Assembly (NCBI RefSeq): GCF_037038585.1
Contig: NC_092541.1
Location: forward strand, 3,035,445-3,099,444
DNA from: Patagioenas fasciata
Taxonomy: Eukaryota > Chordata > Aves > Columbiformes > Columbidae
DNA: 64,000 nt
Direction of reading: 5' to 3'
Each line of letters starts with the position of its first letter. Within the stretch, counting starts at the first letter, position 1. The notes beneath the pieces are model-generated. The model made no database searches. It had not been told where the DNA came from and saw nothing but the letters and a program-made list of their open reading frames with translations. The position numbers and the translations under genes were made by a program. Positions 60,401-64,000 of this stretch are shown here, in pieces.

Positions 60401-63400
60401 GAAGCTACAGATCTCCTCTAGCCTAGATAATTTCTCGGAGCCTTTAGCTGCCAGTATTGTTGTGTATAATAATTATAGCTCATGATCATCTTACTTTGCC
60501 CAGCTGTTATTGGTATAACTCATCGGCCAGACGTTCTGAAACATGCTACTAATAAATGCCACTGGAACCTGCGTGCATACAAAATATGACGGGCTGAAAA
60601 ATAATAAACCCGCTGCAGTGAATGATCAGAAGGAAGCGACAGTTCCACCCAGTGAGACCTGACAGCCTTGAAAGCAGAGGTGTTTCTGGAATTGCTTCCA
60701 AAATACACAGCTCACCATGGGCAGAACAAAGGGTTGGCCTATGTGAGCGAGGAGCCGATGGATACGGGTTTGGCGTTGGTGCACAGGGACAGTTTGAGGG
60801 ATGTTGGCTGTTCAGAGCCCCTAAGCACACAAGTAGGGGGGAGAGTCGCTGTGTTTTACAAGAGATGGAGCTGCCAGCCTGTTCTTGTGTCCGAAATACC
60901 ATTTTCCTGGCTTTCCAGCACTCCTGGCACCAGTTTCCACCCTCTGCCCATTTGACTTTGGAGCGGGAAGGGCTGGGAAGGGGACACGGTCCTGCTCCCC
61001 ACAAGGGGCACACGGACAAGCGATGTTATGAGAGAAAAAAGAAGTGAAGACAACTGAACCCGCACTTGCCCTTAGCTGAAGGGCAGTGTCAAAACTTCAT
61101 TTTCTTTTTGATTAACCCTCAGATGAAGTAATTTAAAGGGAAGGAAAGTGATTCTGCTGAGTGACACTAATTTCAGTCTGATTCATTTTACAGTGTTGTA
61201 AAAACAATTATGTGCCTGGCACCATCCAGAACATTGAACACTGTTCAATAACCATCAGATCTACCGAGATGAAACTGATACAGCTTGTTAGAGCATAAAC
61301 TTATTGAAAATGGGCTTTGCAGCCAGACCAAGCGGACAGTGGCTTTTTTTTTTAATATGAGCTTGGCTGGTTTTCCTCAGCTGAAATAAAAAGGTGCAGT
61401 TGCTGTAGTGTCTTTTGATCAGATTTTTAAAGGAGTCTGACTCTCATTTGGTGACTCTCGACGCCTTTCCAGCTCACAGGATCCTTCTCACAGTGACTGA
61501 TTAACTGCACGTTGTGTATGTGGTAGTTTCCAGCGACTTACATTATAGTGTATTTTTACCTAGAAACAGCCTTGGAGTGGCTAGCTTAATTTCTACCAGA
61601 AGTTCTATTAAAATATATGAAAAGATTACTCTTTTATTGATGTCTGACATTGGAATTATCTCCCTTAAGGCAGACACATCTGTCTCACGAGGCTAAATAG
61701 CTTGTACCAGGAGCTGATTCAAAGTCAGATTGATGGTACGGGCGAAATTTATTCTTGGAGCAACATTGCTGAGGTCAGTGAAATGCAGAGCATCCGCTCA
61801 GGCTGTGGAGCGGCTGCTGTTACAAATGAGCTAAGAAAAAAGTGAGGATGAGACCCTGGTTACCTTTTAATTTGTTCCATGGTGCTGTTTTGCTGGGGCA
61901 GAGGTTTCCAGCCCCTGCTCGGTCCCCAGCTTCCCCAGTGACTGCCCACTTTGAACTGAACCCACTGACCACAAAGCAGCTGAACAGGGAGATGAAACAA
62001 TAGATTCAAATCCTTCTTTTACCAGGGCAGATGTTGCGCGTGCTTTGGACAAGGGCAGTGCCTCGTTATCCATAGTTTTGTTAACATGCGGTAAATAAAT
62101 GTATATTATCCAAAATGGAGCTTGAAAAAGAAATCGCCTTATCCACTGGAGCTATTTGTCAGACGCACGAGGCCTTATTGCCTCTGATCAGCTGGAAACT
62201 GGGCCAGGGAAGGGCAGATCTGCGCTTAGTGCGGTCCCAGCAGGGTTAAGTGCATAACAAATCACTCTCCATGGAGCAACCAAACCAGGGACCCCGCAGG
62301 ATCGGTCACTGGGCCACGTTTCAGCCTCTCCCAAAGCCTGAGGAACGAGACTCCGCTGCACCACACTCATGAATTGATCCTTATAGTTGTATGAAAAGTC
62401 ATAAATGTATAGGTTGCGTTTCAACACATCTCTCCTTGTGAAGAGGAGATTCTCAACATGCGGTGCAAGCGCTCAGCTGAAGTTCAGTACAAAGAACTTT
62501 CTTCCTCACAAACTCCGTTCCGCTAAGTGGCTCAGACACCAACCTGGTGTCCTCAGCAAAGGATTTGTCACTGAGCAAAGCAAGAGCTGGCAGCAGCCAG
62601 ATACCAGCACGGCAAACACATACACGTCAAGTTCCAGTACAGCGGTTCCACGTCAGGACACCCACAAACTCCTGATGTTTCTTTTTTAAAGGCAAATTTC
62701 ACTGGTCATCTGTTGAGGAATGTTGTATGCTAGCAAAGCTGCATTGAGGCAATTGCCAAAGAACGTATTTTAAAACAAAAGAAACAACAAAATGGTTCTA
62801 TCAGTTCATGGCAAACAACGTTGTCTACAGAACAGGGGATCTCTCTGATTTGGGGAGACAAAAAGGTTGGGAGTAGAGGTTTGCTCAGACCCCAGAAGGA
62901 ATGGAATATGATATTGAACACAGCAGACCCTGAACATCCTCTGCCCGGCGGTGTGTTTGTCCTGTGTTGCCTCCACTAACGACGCAATGATGAAAGCGAA
63001 GGCGGCAGAAGGCAGCACCTCCCTTGTCAAGGTTTTCCCTCCTAAATATAACATCTGTCCAGTCAATGCATCATTACTGAGACAGCTATCGTATGCTGAA
63101 TATCACTGATGAATCACCTAGAGCACAAAGCCAAGCAGTTCCTCTCCCAGCACTGCTCAATCTTTCATTCCCACATCACTTTAAAATTAAAATTAGGAAT
63201 CTTTCGCTCTTTTGATGCTTTGCCTTAAATCTATAAATAGTCTGCTGAGGATACAATGCTGAGTCAGAGGAAGAAAAATCACCCACTGAGTAATTCACAT
63301 CTCTCCTTACTCCAGCATGCACCATTTTCCACGGCTGGTCGGCCAGCACCCACTGTTTGCAGAACACTTCTGGAAGGTGGCAGTTCTTGGCCAGACAGGT

Positions 63401-63622
63401 ATCACCACCTAATTTCTGCTCCTCCTCTTCCTTTGTCCTCACATTTATTTGTAGCTTCCACTGTTCACAACTTAGGACACTCTCTGTTCTTCTCTGCATC
63501 AAATATCCCATATGCTGCTGCCTCGAGCCACTCAGTGTTTTCATTGGGGGAATCAAGGTTTTAGAGGACTGAAATTAGAAGACAAAACATCTTGGGAATG
63601 TGGTTCTCTGAGTGTTTTTTAC

Positions 63623-63706
63623 TTGCTGACCTGACTCTCTGATGTGTTGCAGGGCGACGACCACGTCCTGCATGGTCTCTTGGGGCTGGATTGGAGTTGT
63701 ACCCAC
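63623..63706 (-). CDS. Candidate duplicated small exon, copy 1 (unknown gene)
   Basis: On the minus strand an 84-bp segment is bounded by a good acceptor (TTGTGCTCTAG before it) and an acceptable donor (CAA|GTAAAAAAC after it). It is open in one frame: 28 codons containing TTPIQPQETMQDVVVALQHI and ending RESGQQ, the last part predicted as an amphipathic helix. The length is a multiple of three, so including or skipping it keeps frame. I do not recognise the family. Against: the segment is short, splice motifs occur by chance, and the rest of the gene is not in the window. The differing residue from copy 2 is Gly versus Val. Confidence 0.3.
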
Positions 63707-63761
63707 CTAGAGCACAAGATAATGAGTGTATTAAGGAGTTGGTTCTCTGAGTGTTTTTTAC

Positions 63762-63845
63762 TTGCTGAACTGACTCTCTGATGTGTTGCAGGGCGACGAC
63801 CACGTCCTGCATGGTCTCTTGGGGCTGGATCGGAGTTGTACCCAC
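63762..63845 (-). CDS. Candidate duplicated small exon, copy 2 (unknown gene)
   Basis: Same structure as copy 1: acceptor TGCTCTAG, 28 in-frame codons beginning VGTTPIQPQETM and ending RESVQQ, donor CAA|GTAAAA. Relative to copy 1 there is one synonymous change (third base of Pro) and one replacement. It would precede copy 1 in transcription order and splice to it in frame. No known family is recognised. Confidence 0.3.
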
Positions 63846-64000
63846 CTAGAGCACAAGATATCAGGTGTATTAGGGAGCTACACGTATCTTACAGGCGACA
63901 GAGGTGTGTGGAGCGGAGCCAGGGACGCACTGTTCTCCACCCCAGCGCCTGAGGTCAGGGGTGACACAGGAAATCTGGTTTGCTGAGGCTTCAACAAGGA

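Larger units (their letters stand above)
51731..63600. other. DNA 5' of HOXB13 (outside the Hox cluster)
   Basis: About 12 kb with no recognised gene. CpG islands lie at about 53.20-53.68 and 55.98-56.36 kb, an AT-rich block at 53.8-54.4 kb, and an A/C-rich simple tract at 57366-57423. From about 57 to 63.6 kb the DNA is ordinary, CpG-poor and shows nothing nameable. In mammals TTLL6 and CALCOCO2 follow on this side, but I found no exon that I could assign to either. Confidence 0.5.
63601..63880. repeat. 139-bp tandem duplication, two copies
   Basis: Copy 1 at 63601-63739 and copy 2 at 63740-63880 are about 94% identical. Most differences fall in the last 20 bp of the unit, while the central 84 bp differ at two positions. 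See the candidate exons inside it. Confidence 0.95.

Overview
The window is the posterior (5') end of a HOXB cluster from a tetrapod with a compact genome, most likely a bird. Three Hox genes are readable, all on the minus strand and all with two coding exons: HOXB8 (2082-3590), HOXB9 (11862-15910) and HOXB13 (50012-51415). The left edge therefore points towards HOXB7 and the right edge is beyond the posterior end of the cluster. A bird is inferred from the short HOXB9-HOXB13 interval (about 34 kb), the near absence of recognisable transposons, the many small CpG islands, and proteins close to but distinct from human HOXB8/B9/B13. The species cannot be fixed by eye.

Layout. 1-1240: end of the HOXB7-HOXB8 spacer, rich in homopolymers. 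1240-3590: HOXB8 with an approximately 0.85 kb 3'UTR holding a near-perfect miR-196 cleavage site. 3591-10230: HOXB8-HOXB9 spacer with HOX/CDX-type motifs, a CpG island at 7.3-7.6 kb and a strong CTCF-like motif. 10230-15910: HOXB9, including a long 3'UTR and a 3.3 kb intron. 15911-23234: spacer. 23235-23305: the miR-196a hairpin, minus strand, at its conserved place 5' of HOXB9. 23306-48100: a gene-poor spacer in which HOXB10, B11 and B12 are absent. 48.1-48.57 kb: a CpG-island promoter with GC boxes, two perfect CRE palindromes, a CCAAT box and a G-quadruplex, and no evident gene. 48.97-51.6 kb: HOXB13 with its promoter. 51.6-63.6 kb: flanking DNA with CpG islands at 53.2 and 56.1 kb but no recognisable gene. 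63.6-63.88 kb: a 139-bp tandem duplication that looks like a duplicated small exon.

How the parts work together. The three homeodomain proteins are collinear patterning factors of the posterior axis. miR-196a, encoded between HOXB9 and HOXB13, is expected to cut HOXB8 mRNA at the site seen here, and a weaker seed match is present in the HOXB9 3'UTR, so a posterior microRNA dampens more anterior genes of the same cluster. The most unusual observation is that the miR-196a hairpin is so nearly self-complementary that its opposite strand would also give a 5'-arm RNA with the same seed. The second is the orphan CRE/GC-box promoter just 3' of HOXB13, in the position held in mammals by the PRAC1/PRAC2 promoter.
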